A stretch of 64,000 bases of DNA from Agarilytica sp033852175 (GCA_033852175.1 JAWSUY010000029.1:77034-141033); one strand, 5' to 3'; counted from the stretch's first letter, positions 53,082 through 63,398 are shown. A program made the numbers and translations. Notes: generated by a model from the sequence alone, not told the origin.

Positions 53082-54980
53082 ATGACTCTTTTTAAGAATA
53101 TGCGTATTACCCACAAGATCAGTGGGCTGATGATTGGATTAGTACTGGGATTTATATTGATAGGCATCACCTATTATGTTCAGGTCAACCTAACAGAAAA
53201 TACAAGAGCGCAAGAAAGGCAAGCCTATAAGTATCAAACCTTTCTGAGTCAGCTAGACGCCCTCAGCCTAAAACTGGGGCTTAGCACACAATCCAAAAGC
53301 CCTGACCAATTAGGGAATCCCGAAGAAAAACAGCTGCTTTACGATAATTTAACGAGTAAAATCAATGAAATTAAGGCACTAAATATTCTATCCAGCATGA
53401 GTTCGAACAGCGAAACCTTTAATGAAATACAATCCCTATTAGAGCGCCATAAAGAACTTTCCCAGATTCAACTAGAAGAATCAGCAGGAGATATGGCTGA
53501 AATTTTCGACCCACTGCTCGACCCATTCTATATGCGCAGCACTATAATCGATGACCCTGAACTCATCGAAATATTAAGCTCAGTCCATACCAAAATTCAG
53601 ACCTTGACGACGAGTTCCCAAATAGATCTCAGCGCCATTTTAGATAAAACATCCGAACAAGCCCAAATCACCCAGGCGGCTGTGACCGGAATTATTTTCA
53701 TCGTCGCCATGGGCACAGCAATCGGGATATACCTTCTCTATAAAAGTATCGTTTTCCCTCTCATTCACATGCAAAGTGTGATTCGTCGTATCAACCGAGG
53801 AAAAACCAATGCCCGCGTCAAAATTACCGCCAACGATGAACTTGGTGATCTTGGTTCCGCGTTTAACAAATTATTTAATGAGCGAATTACGCAATTGGAA
53901 CAACAGTCAAAGGAAAATGACCGATTGAACAATTCCATTATCTCGCTTATTAGGGCCTTGGATGCTATCGCGAATAAAGACCTTACGGTAAAAGTCCCCG
54001 TCTCGTCAGATATTACCGGTACGATTTCAGACGCCGTTAACCTGCTCACATCAGAAACTGCGCAAACACTTAAAGAAGTCAAAGATGTATCCCACGAAGT
54101 TAATAGTGTTTCAAAAACACTGCAGCAACAATCCTCGCTTGTGATGCAATTTGCGGATAATGAACGACGACATATTATCGCGACGAGTAAAGCTCTGAAG
54201 GTTCTGTCCAGCACGATGAACGAGATTGCCCAACATTCAGAAGCCGCCAGCAAGTCTGCAGAACAAGCCATTGATAACACCCGCTCGGCTCGTGGAACGG
54301 TGAATAAAACGGTTGTCGGTATTCGTGCTATTCGAGAAACCATTTCAGAAACAGAAAAACGAATGAAACGCTTGGGTGATCGTTCCCAAGAAGTATCTGG
54401 CATCGTGAATTTGATTAATACCATCGCAGAGCGCACTCACATACTCGCACTCAACGCGAGCATGCATGCCGCATCCGCCGGTGAAGCCGGTAAAGGTTTT
54501 GCTGTTGTAGCCGACGAAGTACAGCGCTTGGCAGAAAGTGCGCGCGCCTCAACCGAAGAAATTTCGGCCATGGTCAACAATATGCGAGTCGAAACCGCTG
54601 ACACCGTCACCATTATGAACACTCTTATTTCACAGGTAGCAGACGGTTCACGTATGGCTGAAGAGGCGGGGCAGCAAATGGAAGCCACCGAGATCACGAC
54701 CGGACAACTCGTGGAAACGGTCAAACGAATTTCGGCGCAAGCCATTCAACAAGCCGACGTCGCCAATCGTGTTAAAGACCGTACAGCGATTATTCGCGGC
54801 TTTACCGACAAGACAGAAAAACAGCTCAAGCAACAACACATATTTACCGAAAGTTTACAGCGCTGCGCTGAAACGCTTGTAGAGAGGGTTAGCGTATTTA
54901 ACCTGCCCGACAACATAGATGTACCGACACAAAAGAATACCAGCCAGGATGGGCACCCGCCATTGGCTTCCGCGGGATAA
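53082..54980 (+). CDS. PilJ-like methyl-accepting chemoreceptor
   Basis: ATG at 53,082 is chosen; TTG five codons upstream is an alternative. The 632-residue protein has membrane helices near 15-35 and 200-225, a periplasmic PilJ-type sensor between them, a HAMP domain and a signalling tip (IAERTHILALNASMHAASAGE). The tip is diverged from the consensus E/Q-x-x-x-x-x-x-L-A-L-N-A-x-x-E-A-A-R. It probably detects pilus or surface cues, as PilJ does. Confidence 0.85.
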   Translation: MTLFKNMRITHKISGLMIGLVLGFILIGITYYVQVNLTENTRAQERQAYKYQTFLSQLDALSLKLGLSTQSKSPDQLGNPEEKQLLYDNLTSKINEIKALNILSSMSSNSETFNEIQSLLERHKELSQIQLEESAGDMAEIFDPLLDPFYMRSTIIDDPELIEILSSVHTKIQTLTTSSQIDLSAILDKTSEQAQITQAAVTGIIFIVAMGTAIGIYLLYKSIVFPLIHMQSVIRRINRGKTNARVKITANDELGDLGSAFNKLFNERITQLEQQSKENDRLNNSIISLIRALDAIANKDLTVKVPVSSDITGTISDAVNLLTSETAQTLKEVKDVSHEVNSVSKTLQQQSSLVMQFADNERRHIIATSKALKVLSSTMNEIAQHSEAASKSAEQAIDNTRSARGTVNKTVVGIRAIRETISETEKRMKRLGDRSQEVSGIVNLINTIAERTHILALNASMHAASAGEAGKGFAVVADEVQRLAESARASTEEISAMVNNMRVETADTVTIMNTLISQVADGSRMAEEAGQQMEATEITTGQLVETVKRISAQAIQQADVANRVKDRTAIIRGFTDKTEKQLKQQHIFTESLQRCAETLVERVSVFNLPDNIDVPTQKNTSQDGHPPLASAG

Positions 54981-55031
54981 TCATTTAACAATTCGAGATT
55001 AAAGCGCCCTCAAATCTAGGAGTTATCCATA

Positions 55032-58000
55032 ATGCCCGACGAAACGGGGTTAAGCGAAGAGCAGCAAGAAATCATCGGTTTACTCACCGGCGAGATTCAA
55101 GAGCTGAGTAATAATGAATGCGCCCGTCTGAATGAGTTAGACGCGCTTCCTGCGACGGGAGACGAATTACCAGACCTTTTGTTTGAGTTGTATAAACAGC
55201 TTGAACATATCAGCAATGCTTTGGATATCGCTGGCCTCACAGGGCTTTCGATAACCGGAAAACTCATCTCAGAAAACATCAAAGAGCTTTGCTCTTGCCA
55301 AACTGAGGCCTCTCAAGAACAGGTCTCGCTTGCTGCTCAGTGTGGACCACTATTTTTAGCGTATCTCACGACTATAGGCGAAATCCCATCACAGTCTCTA
55401 AGCGAGGATGAATCAGAAGAACAGAGCTGTGCAATGTCCCTCATCGAATTTTTGGACAATTCAATTTGGCCAAAGGCACTGTGCGCGGATAAGAAAATAG
55501 AAATCACTGAATTATTTCATCTGTCGGGGCTATCGTCTCTCCTTGATGACGAAGTCGATACTACGCCAGAATTCGCCAGCCCTGAAATGTGCTCCCTAGA
55601 ACTGGATGATGATATCCGTCCCGAGCTATTACAAGGTTTACTCATTGAACTGCCCCAACAGGTTGAGCAGTTTGAAACCTCATTAAATTGTTTTTTAGAT
55701 ACGAGGAATTTTGACGACCTTAATCAAGCACAGCGTATTGCTCACACAATAAAAGGCGCGGCCAATGTTGTATCGGTGAGTGGACTCGCAAACTTAATGC
55801 ACTTCACTGAAGACCTACTCGAAACAGCGGCAAAACAATGGCAAACTCCACCAGACGGCTTTGATGATTTCTTACAATCTGTCGCAGACGGACTAGCCAC
55901 CATTACCGAGTTCCTCAATCAGTTTGGCCCCGAGCCTGACAATATCGAAGAGCTCATGAACGAGCTTCTAGCATGGTTGAGGCAAGCTAAACACGGCACT
56001 ACTATTGACCGAGATAATGATGTTGATATTAGTGCAAAATTTTTCGATCAAGAAAAATCGCTTCGTGATATCGACGCAAACATCAGCAACAATGATTCGG
56101 ATGAAGGAAGCCACCCAAGTCCGATACATACAACCATTACAGCGTCTGAGGATTTTGAGAATAAAGGAGCCGTCCCAGACAAAAGCGAAAAGTTTTCGCC
56201 AGATGTAAAACCTACAACCGAGGTATATAAAAATTCCTTAGCAGAGGAATACAAAGAGCCTTCCTCAGTCGAACAAAAAGAGCTCTCGGACGACGAACAG
56301 AAAACCCCCGCGACAGAAGTACCCAAGGAGCCTTCATCTCATAATAATAAAGAGCCATCGGAAAATAGCATAAAAACATATTCCCAAAACATAAGTAAAA
56401 AATTCGCCGAATCGGTAGAAAGCACGCCAGAAAAAACACAAATTCAAAAAACATCCACGCTAGAAACTGAAGTGCAAAAAACTCAGACTCATAAGGCACC
56501 TGATGCCGCGGAACAAAAGACTGAGATCAAAAACAAAGAAAAAGAGGAAGAAATACAAGCAAGAAAGGCCTCTGACCCGGCCACAGAAAAACCCACCTTA
56601 CGCAATAGAAAAATCCAGCCACCGGTAGAAAAATCCTCAGTTAGACCGAACGAAGATGACGTGCGCTATATCAACCTACCCAATCATGTCGCCCAAGAGC
56701 TACTACGATTGTCCGGTGAAACTCAAATCACCAATAATCAATTTAGCGTACGCGTTGAAAACCTTCAGCACAGCACGCAATTAAGCGATCGTTATCACAA
56801 ACAAATTAAAACAATGGCAGCAGAGTTCGATGCTCTCGTTCAAACGCAGAGCGCGCTCCGCTCTGCGTCACTCGTCAGCCAAGAGGACCAACTTGACCCC
56901 TTAGAAATGGAGCAGTTTAATGAACTGCACAGTTTCTCTCATCAGTTACTCGAACTAACCACCGATTCCTACGAGAGCATTGTTAGTCTAGAAAGCCAGC
57001 TGAACGAACTCAGCGCCTTACTGTATTCACAACAGCAATTGAATCATGACAGTCAGCAAATATTGCTGGACATGAACTTACTGCCCGTCAGTACGTTTGC
57101 CTCACGATTTTCTCGCTGTGTTCGACAGGCTTGTCGGCTCACTCATAAGTCAGCGAAGCTCGATATTATTGGCGGCCAACTCATGATGGACAGCCATGTA
57201 CTCAACGCCATTTCTGACCCGATTATGCACATATTGCGCAATGCGGTTGATCACGGTCTTGAGTCCAGCCGAGCAGAGCGAGAGGAAAAAAACAAACCCC
57301 CTGAAGGAAAAATCATACTGTCGTTTATGAGTAAAGGCGACACAATTGTTGTGGAGTGCCGAGATGACGGGCGCGGTTTAAATTATGATGCGATTTATCA
57401 GACCGCTCTCGATAAAAAACTCATTTCAGTAGACACTAAAAACTCGCCTAAACTGCTCAACCAGATGATATTAATGCCAGGCTTTTCCACGCGCAAAGAA
57501 GCGACACAAACTTCCGGACGCGGTATTGGCCTCGACGCAGTAATGGCCAGTGTTCGATCGTTGAAAGGAAACATGAAGATTCAGTCGGATGACAATAAAG
57601 GCTGCTGCATTTCCCTCACGGTTCCCTCAAGTATTCTTACCGCCCACGCCATTGTGATCAAAAACAACTACAGGAATGAAACCCAAAGCTTCAGTATATT
57701 AGGGCGCGCTGTGGATCAAATTATTTATGTGAGACCCGATCAGATATCCCGTGGAGCCAACGGCCACATGTATCAACATCAAGGAAAAAATATTCCCGTC
57801 TATCCGCTCAATGATTTACTCGGATACGGCGCAGGCGACATCAATGCAACCAACGCCCTATTGCTCTGTAAAAAAACAGATGGCGAGCAAGTCTTTATCG
57901 CCGTGGAACAAATCGTTGCCAGCCAAGAACTGGTTATTAAGTCGCTCAATGAATACACCTATCTTCCCGAGGGAGTGGTAGGCGCTACCATCCTCGGTGA

Positions 58001-58490
58001 CGGCACCATTTCGCCAGCAATCGATTTGCAGGAACTACCAGGCATGAGCTTGGATCAAGATGCTCTGGTACAACTGCGTAAACGCCGAGAGCAATTTTCT
58101 GCTCTGGAAAAAGCCAGTTACAAAGAACCACCTGCGGCCCTCGTTGTCGACGACTCTCTCAGCGCAAGACGCTCACTCGCTCAATTTGTTTCGGATTTAG
58201 GAATGGAGGTGTATACCGCCAAAGATGGTTTCGACGCTATTCAGGCGATTGAAGCAAAAAAACCGTCATTGCTGTTAGTCGATTTAGAAATGCCGCGAAT
58301 GAATGGCTTGGAGCTAACCGCTCACCTGCGTTCGCGAGAAGAGTACAAAGATATTCCCGTCATTATGATTACCTCACGCTCTACTGACCACCATAAAACT
58401 TTGGCCAAGAACGCGGGTGTCGACACTTACTTGACAAAACCTTGGTCGGAAGAAGAGTTGATGCGTTGCATTGAAAAGCAAATTGCATAG
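55032..58490 (+). CDS. ChpA/PilL-like hybrid CheA kinase
   Basis: The protein has 1152 residues. One phosphotransfer domain is clear (RIAHTIKGAANV, His238). A long disordered Lys/Glu/Pro-rich linker with repeated KEPSS-type units spans about 370-535. The dimerisation, ATPase (HILRNAVDHGLES, DDGRGLNYD, TSGRGIGLDAV), CheW-like and receiver domains (ALVVDDSLSARRS, LLLVDLEMPRMNG, YLTKPW) follow. P. aeruginosa ChpA is about twice this size, with many more phosphotransfer domains. No methyltransferase or methylesterase gene is present in the cluster. Confidence 0.88.
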   Translation: MPDETGLSEEQQEIIGLLTGEIQELSNNECARLNELDALPATGDELPDLLFELYKQLEHISNALDIAGLTGLSITGKLISENIKELCSCQTEASQEQVSLAAQCGPLFLAYLTTIGEIPSQSLSEDESEEQSCAMSLIEFLDNSIWPKALCADKKIEITELFHLSGLSSLLDDEVDTTPEFASPEMCSLELDDDIRPELLQGLLIELPQQVEQFETSLNCFLDTRNFDDLNQAQRIAHTIKGAANVVSVSGLANLMHFTEDLLETAAKQWQTPPDGFDDFLQSVADGLATITEFLNQFGPEPDNIEELMNELLAWLRQAKHGTTIDRDNDVDISAKFFDQEKSLRDIDANISNNDSDEGSHPSPIHTTITASEDFENKGAVPDKSEKFSPDVKPTTEVYKNSLAEEYKEPSSVEQKELSDDEQKTPATEVPKEPSSHNNKEPSENSIKTYSQNISKKFAESVESTPEKTQIQKTSTLETEVQKTQTHKAPDAAEQKTEIKNKEKEEEIQARKASDPATEKPTLRNRKIQPPVEKSSVRPNEDDVRYINLPNHVAQELLRLSGETQITNNQFSVRVENLQHSTQLSDRYHKQIKTMAAEFDALVQTQSALRSASLVSQEDQLDPLEMEQFNELHSFSHQLLELTTDSYESIVSLESQLNELSALLYSQQQLNHDSQQILLDMNLLPVSTFASRFSRCVRQACRLTHKSAKLDIIGGQLMMDSHVLNAISDPIMHILRNAVDHGLESSRAEREEKNKPPEGKIILSFMSKGDTIVVECRDDGRGLNYDAIYQTALDKKLISVDTKNSPKLLNQMILMPGFSTRKEATQTSGRGIGLDAVMASVRSLKGNMKIQSDDNKGCCISLTVPSSILTAHAIVIKNNYRNETQSFSILGRAVDQIIYVRPDQISRGANGHMYQHQGKNIPVYPLNDLLGYGAGDINATNALLLCKKTDGEQVFIAVEQIVASQELVIKSLNEYTYLPEGVVGATILGDGTISPAIDLQELPGMSLDQDALVQLRKRREQFSALEKASYKEPPAALVVDDSLSARRSLAQFVSDLGMEVYTAKDGFDAIQAIEAKKPSLLLVDLEMPRMNGLELTAHLRSREEYKDIPVIMITSRSTDHHKTLAKNAGVDTYLTKPWSEEELMRCIEKQIA

Positions 58491-58545
58491 CCTTTGAAAG
58501 CTGTACTGTTGGTGAAAGTAGAGTCATTACAAGTCATACCGCCAT

Positions 58546-58950
58546 CTATGCGACAAACGCTATCAGGCTGCCATAGTAGTGATAAACAGCAACACTTACC
58601 GCTAGCAATACAAACAGGCGCTTCACTCGGCCTTTTTGTCGAGGTTTAACCTGACGGGGCGCACGTAATCTTTTTTCTATTTTAAACCCGACAGGGTCCG
58701 TTAGGGCTTTGGGAATATCCATCACTTCCAATTGAAAAGTCGTGTTGAGGGATTGAACCGCTCGACTTTTTGATAGGTTAATCATCACGTAATTGCAGTG
58801 CTTCGCCAGCTCTAATAGCTCTTCTTTTTTTCGAATATAAAACCCTTCCAAAGGAAAAGGTGTGCCGGACATGGGCTTATCTAATGACGATACAAACATA
58901 CCAATCGCTAGATCTTCTACCGCTATCATTTTTTTTATTCCAGTAGTCAT
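58546..58950 (-). CDS. DUF3391 protein with C-terminal membrane anchor
   Basis: The protein has 134 residues. Residues 8-60 (AVEDLAIGMFVSSLDKPM ... LAKHCNYVMIN) are the DUF3391 domain normally found at the N-terminus of HD-GYP phosphodiesterases. Here it is followed by a basic linker and one membrane helix (LFVLLAVSVAVYHYYGSLIAF), with no catalytic domain. The HD-GYP protein encoded at 60,088 carries the same domain. A membrane-bound decoy or partner of that enzyme is an inference. Confidence 0.7.
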   Translation of the reverse strand: MTTGIKKMIAVEDLAIGMFVSSLDKPMSGTPFPLEGFYIRKKEELLELAKHCNYVMINLSKSRAVQSLNTTFQLEVMDIPKALTDPVGFKIEKRLRAPRQVKPRQKGRVKRLFVLLAVSVAVYHYYGSLIAFVA

Positions 58951-59359
58951 AACTCACACCTTATTTTTAACGCTTCACGCAGTTTAAATTCAAATTTGTT
59001 ATCACTACATTTACAATAGCAATTGACGCGCCAACAAGTTTCTTCCACTCTCACGCTAAGGTATTGCGCTTATTAAGCGTTCAAAAGAATATAACAAACA
59101 GGTAAGCTCTCACGAAAACCTTGAATGGCGCAAAAATAAACGGAGAAAGGTGGCAAATTTTGTCACTCTCCCGGATACTGCCCTTCAACAAACATCACAA
59201 GCTGAATAACTATTACTAAAGAGCATTTAAAACAGCAACTCCCCCACTATCCGACATAAGCGGAAAAATTAATAACCAATCATTAAGAAACCTCAACTAT
59301 TCTATAGCTAAGCACAGCACTAACCGTACAGACTGGACAATAAGAAAGAACACCCTCTA
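58951..59359. other. Divergent intergenic region
   Basis: No gene is seen in 409 bases. The region should hold promoters for the DUF3391 gene and the binding-protein/HD-GYP pair. Confidence 0.4.
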
Positions 59360-60091
59360 ATGACGATAAAATACAAGAAACCTGTGCCCACAATATTCAG
59401 CTTATTTTGGGTTATTCTCGCGCTATCATCACACGCAGAAGAAAAAAAAACCCTAGTCTACGTTCATCCGGAAGTGCCAGTATTAACCCAGGTCGATAAA
59501 CATGGAAATATATATGACCCCATTAAACAAACGATGTCAGCAGTATTTAAAGAAGCTGGACTAGATTGGGAAGACAGCCCTGTTCCTATTTTTCGCATGT
59601 ACAGTTACTTACATAAAAAACCAGAATATTTTTCAATACTGGTAAAAACACCGTACATAACCAAGTGCTGCATCACCAGTGAAAACCCAATATTTAGTAT
59701 GGAACTTGGAGTCTACCGCAAACCCAACACTCCAAAAATCACCAAGGCCGCCTCCCTTTTCGGAAAAGAACTTATCACAATAGAAGGCTACAGTTACGGC
59801 ACATTAAAACCATTCCTAGCCGATACTGATAACATGATTGAACAAAATCCAGCAAAAAACCACCAATCGGCTTTTTCTATGCTACAGGCTGATCGCGCAA
59901 AATATCTTTTAGATTATCGCGGCCCACTAAAAAAAGTCCAAGAAGAAAGACAAAAAAACGGCATTCAATATGATGTGATCGAAATTTTGGATCTGTATTT
60001 TATTTTTAACAAAGAATATCCTGATGCGGAAATTCTCGTCCGAGAACTAGAAAAAACGTTTAACGACCTTAAATCTGCCTCTAAGCAATGA
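59360..60091 (+). CDS. Periplasmic substrate-binding-like protein
   Basis: The protein has 243 residues and a signal peptide (IFSLFWVILALSSHAEE). The fold pattern is that of family 3 extracellular solute-binding proteins: KTLVYVHPEVPVLTQVDKHGN at the start, then SMLQADRAKYLLDYRGPL. No transporter genes are adjacent. It overlaps the HD-GYP gene by 4 bases (ATGA), so the two are translated together. It may serve as a sensor rather than a transport component. Confidence 0.72.
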   Translation: MTIKYKKPVPTIFSLFWVILALSSHAEEKKTLVYVHPEVPVLTQVDKHGNIYDPIKQTMSAVFKEAGLDWEDSPVPIFRMYSYLHKKPEYFSILVKTPYITKCCITSENPIFSMELGVYRKPNTPKITKAASLFGKELITIEGYSYGTLKPFLADTDNMIEQNPAKNHQSAFSMLQADRAKYLLDYRGPLKKVQEERQKNGIQYDVIEILDLYFIFNKEYPDAEILVRELEKTFNDLKSASKQ

Positions 60092-61350
60092 AACGAAAAA
60101 TCGTCCGCAAAGGTCAGTTTGACCGCAACCAACGGACCAGTAAAATCCATATTTCCGAATTGCAGCTGGGCATGTATATATCCAAGCTCGACCGCGACTG
60201 GATGGAAACACCGTTTCTTATGCAGGGCTTCCTTGTCGAAACGCTTGACGATATCGAAATACTCGCCGAGCTATGTGAACACGTTTGGATCGACGCCATT
60301 TTTGAAGAGTGGACTCAGCCCGTTGAAATGGGCATTAACGGTGAAAAACCACCGGCCTATACCGTACGTTATATCAATAAGATTGCCCCGCAAGAAGAGC
60401 ATCGCAAAGCCATCGGCATATATAAAGGTGCCCGCAGCAAAACCAAAACTATGCTCGATGAGATTCGCCTCGGCGGTGTCGTCAATACTGAAGAAGCCAA
60501 ATCCACGGTTGACGATTGCGTCGCCAGCGTATTGCGCAACCCTGATGCACTTATGTGGATGTCCCAAATTCGCACAGAAGATGAGCACTCAGCAGAACAT
60601 AGTCTGAACGTCTGTATCTTAGCTATTGCGCTGGGGCGTCACCTAGGAATGGATAAACTGGATTTAAAACATCTTGGTTTGTGTGGGTTACTCCACGACT
60701 TAGGAACACTTCGTATCGACCCTGAACTGTTAAAAAAGCGAGGCCGTTTTTCTGAACGCGAAGAGAAAATCATGAAGGCCCACCCTATTTATGGACGTAA
60801 CTTACTGATGGCGTCCCCGGGGGTTTATCATGGCGCTATCGACGTGGCATACAGTCACCACGAACGCATCGACGGCACAGGCTACCCTAGAGGGCTTAAG
60901 GCAGCTGGAATTTCACGTTTCACTAAGATTATCACCTTGGTTGATGCCTATGATGATATGACGGTTAATCGTATTTCTGACGAATCGATTACCTGTACAG
61001 ATGCTTTAAAAATTATTTACCGAAATCGTGGACTGCAATTTGATGAACGCCTGTCTTTGGATTTTATTAAGGCTATTGGCCTGTATCCTCCCGGCAGTAT
61101 TGTGGAATTGAAAAATGGGACGGTGGCTTTGGTTCTCGAAACCAATCATAAACACCATCACCTTCCTCGAATCATTACGGTATTAAACCCAGCGAAAAAA
61201 CCTGTCAAAAAGCAGAGGATACTTAACCTGGAACAAATTCATTCGGGCGAGCTGGGAAAGCCGTATTTAATTAAGTGCGTTCATCGCGATGGGGCTTTTG
61301 ATTTATTTATTAGAGAATTTCAGGAAATGGGGCTGATGTTTTGTCATTAA
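60088..61350 (+). CDS. HD-GYP cyclic-di-GMP phosphodiesterase
   Basis: The protein has 420 residues. An N-terminal DUF3391 domain (20-75) precedes the HD-GYP domain. The metal-binding His in SAEHSLNVC, the HD pair in LLHDLGTLRID (203-204), and HHERIDGTGYP (257-267) are intact, so it should degrade cyclic-di-GMP. The protein lacks membrane segments. It is translationally coupled to the preceding binding protein, which is unusual because the two products end up in different compartments. Confidence 0.92.
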   Translation: MKRKIVRKGQFDRNQRTSKIHISELQLGMYISKLDRDWMETPFLMQGFLVETLDDIEILAELCEHVWIDAIFEEWTQPVEMGINGEKPPAYTVRYINKIAPQEEHRKAIGIYKGARSKTKTMLDEIRLGGVVNTEEAKSTVDDCVASVLRNPDALMWMSQIRTEDEHSAEHSLNVCILAIALGRHLGMDKLDLKHLGLCGLLHDLGTLRIDPELLKKRGRFSEREEKIMKAHPIYGRNLLMASPGVYHGAIDVAYSHHERIDGTGYPRGLKAAGISRFTKIITLVDAYDDMTVNRISDESITCTDALKIIYRNRGLQFDERLSLDFIKAIGLYPPGSIVELKNGTVALVLETNHKHHHLPRIITVLNPAKKPVKKQRILNLEQIHSGELGKPYLIKCVHRDGAFDLFIREFQEMGLMFCH

Positions 61351-61372
61351 GATTAATGGATGGGGGGATGAG

Positions 61373-61407
61373 GACGGGAGACGGGAGACGGGAGACGGGA
61401 GACGGGA
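61373..61407. repeat. Five tandem copies of a 7-base unit
   Basis: GACGGGA is repeated five times directly after the HD-GYP gene. The unit is G-rich and the array could form a quadruplex. It lies between convergent genes. Confidence 0.9.
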
Positions 61408-61429
61408 AATAATAGCGGCATCCAATAAA

Positions 61430-61456
61430 AAAGACCCAGCAAGCTGCTGAGCCTTT
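61430..61456 (-). terminator. Terminator of the MetX-like gene
   Basis: On the minus strand GGCTCAGCA, a three-base loop and TGCTGGGTC pair with two G-T wobbles and are followed by six T residues. Confidence 0.75.
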
Positions 61457-61488
61457 TTTATTTTTGTGTCCTGCAGAAAAGAGCTTTA

Positions 61489-62577
61489 CTACAACCCTTC
61501 TCTTTTCATAAATGCGCCGATATGCGCCGTCATTTGCTCTTGCTCTACAGCACAACCATAATGACCCCAGATAGATTCCAAAATTTTCACTTCGGCTTGG
61601 CCCGGTTTAGCAGCATTCAAAAGATCTGCAACTTCATGCGCCCAATGTGGAGCAAACTCACGGTCAGTATCAACGTTCATAAGCAAAACTGGACATTGAA
61701 TTTGTTGCACGCCTTTTTCATAGCTACCCGCCAATCGACCCAAGTCATGCGTGTTGACTGCTGCAATAAATTTAATCATGCAATTTGGATCGCGCTTCAT
61801 CCAATCAACATCAGAAGTTCCGGTCAAATAGTTCAACACGGCATCGCTACGTTGCTGCTGCGAATCAGGCCCTTCAGGAACGGAATCCCAAGCGATTTGA
61901 TTGGTGAGTTTTTCATGGAAGTAGTAAATTTTCATCGCCTGAGAAACTAAGCGAGTAGAGTACAACTCTGCACCTTCATTGTACCAACCACCTTGAAAAC
62001 CGGGGTCCATTTTTAAGGCATTGATCATAAAGTGGTGCATCATCATGCCGTCTGCCGTCATACGGCCAGAAGTAGCAACAGGGATCGCCGCACCAACAAA
62101 GTCAGGGTAGAGAGAAGCCATTTGCAAGGTTTGCAATGAGCCGGTCGAAAGCCCAGACATAATATGCAGTTTTTCAATGCCCATTTCTTCTAGAAAGGCT
62201 TTTTGATACCGGACAGTATCGACAAGGCTAATATCTGGGAATAATGGGCCAAAACGGCAACCTGTTTTGGGATTGATCGTGTTCGGAGCGGTAGAGCCAA
62301 AGCCTATGCCTAAAGAACAAGAACATAGAATACGGTATTTATCAGTGTCATAAACTTTGCCTGAACCGACTAAACCATCCCACCAACCCGCCTTGGGGTC
62401 ATCTTCAGAGTATTTACCAGCCGCATGTGCGGGAGACAAGCCTCCGTGAGCCAATAAAATAACCGGGCCATTGGGGTTGCCGTACTCTTCATACACGACT
62501 TCAGGCTTATCAAAGGTATAACCGGATTCGGTGGTAAAAGGCTTACTCAGGTTAATAAACTTTTTTTCAACTATCAT
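61489..62577 (-). CDS. MetX-like alpha/beta-hydrolase
   Basis: The protein has 362 residues. It has the homoserine O-acetyltransferase family layout: VILLAHGGLSPAHAAG, the nucleophile Ser in MSGLSTGSLQTLQMAS near 145, the Asp in MNVDTDREFAP and the His in SIWGHYGCAVEQEQM. The nucleophile motif differs from the GGSMGG of true MetX enzymes, so another acyl transfer or hydrolysis is likely. A TetR regulator gene is upstream on the same strand and may control it. Confidence 0.78.
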   Translation of the reverse strand: MIVEKKFINLSKPFTTESGYTFDKPEVVYEEYGNPNGPVILLAHGGLSPAHAAGKYSEDDPKAGWWDGLVGSGKVYDTDKYRILCSCSLGIGFGSTAPNTINPKTGCRFGPLFPDISLVDTVRYQKAFLEEMGIEKLHIMSGLSTGSLQTLQMASLYPDFVGAAIPVATSGRMTADGMMMHHFMINALKMDPGFQGGWYNEGAELYSTRLVSQAMKIYYFHEKLTNQIAWDSVPEGPDSQQQRSDAVLNYLTGTSDVDWMKRDPNCMIKFIAAVNTHDLGRLAGSYEKGVQQIQCPVLLMNVDTDREFAPHWAHEVADLLNAAKPGQAEVKILESIWGHYGCAVEQEQMTAHIGAFMKREGL

Positions 62578-62723
62578 GACTAACTCCTAAAATGTACGCG
62601 TTTATTCTGGTTATTTGATCGATCTCATTGTCGATCTTCTCATTACTTTGTTGGCTCTCTATCAATCTTCTGGGTGATAACTAAGCCCCCCCAAAAAAAC
62701 AGCTATTGAGCAAATTAAAACAT

Positions 62724-63398
62724 CTAGTCTTGGCAGATTTTCTTAAAGCCTGCGGCAATAAACGGCACCATGCATTTGTACGCCATATCAAGGTCATTCG
62801 ATGAAACGACGCCATCAGACAAGCGGTCAATCCGGCCTGTGCGGGTGAAGGTCAGTGAAATCGCACCGGAGAAATAGTTGTACCCCCAATAGATATGCTC
62901 TTCGCTAGCATTTGGTAGTGCCTTTTTAAGCGCTTTGATAAACCGCTGAACAAGCGGGTCAAAGTGCTTTGTCATCATTGTTTGGCCCCAAACCGGCGAG
63001 TTATTAATATAGGCAACTAAGGCCATATAGTTATGCCAGCCGGGATCACCCGTTTGCTCCTCTAATTCGCCAGGATTTAAGGGGCGAATAAAGGCTTCAA
63101 TAATAGCTTCAACATCAGGGCCGTCAGGGCCTGCTTCAACCTCACAGCGAGTCAAGCGCTCTAACCTAAGAGTGTTTAGAACGTCCGCTCGACGGAAAAA
63201 TACGGCATCGAACAAATCACGTTTTTTACCGTAGTGGTAACTGGCTAAAGCCACATCGACCTGCGCGGCATGCGCTATTTGCCTAATGGTGACGCCATCA
63301 TAGCCATGAGTCGCGAATAGCGCTTCAGCGGCATCCAATATTCGCTCTCGCTTACTAGGGTTTTGCTCTAACCCCAATTCACCCAGATTGTTGATCAT
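62724..63398 (-). CDS. TetR-family transcriptional regulator
   Basis: The protein has 224 residues. The N-terminal helix-turn-helix RERILDAAEALFATHGYDGVTIRQIAHAAQVDVALASYHYGKKRDLFDAVF is a typical TetR DNA-binding domain. The C-terminal domain resembles TetR_C members that bind acyl or hydrophobic ligands. It sits upstream of the MetX-like gene in the same direction with a 146-base gap and probably regulates it or itself. Confidence 0.9.
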   Translation of the reverse strand: MINNLGELGLEQNPSKRERILDAAEALFATHGYDGVTIRQIAHAAQVDVALASYHYGKKRDLFDAVFFRRADVLNTLRLERLTRCEVEAGPDGPDVEAIIEAFIRPLNPGELEEQTGDPGWHNYMALVAYINNSPVWGQTMMTKHFDPLVQRFIKALKKALPNASEEHIYWGYNYFSGAISLTFTRTGRIDRLSDGVVSSNDLDMAYKCMVPFIAAGFKKICQD

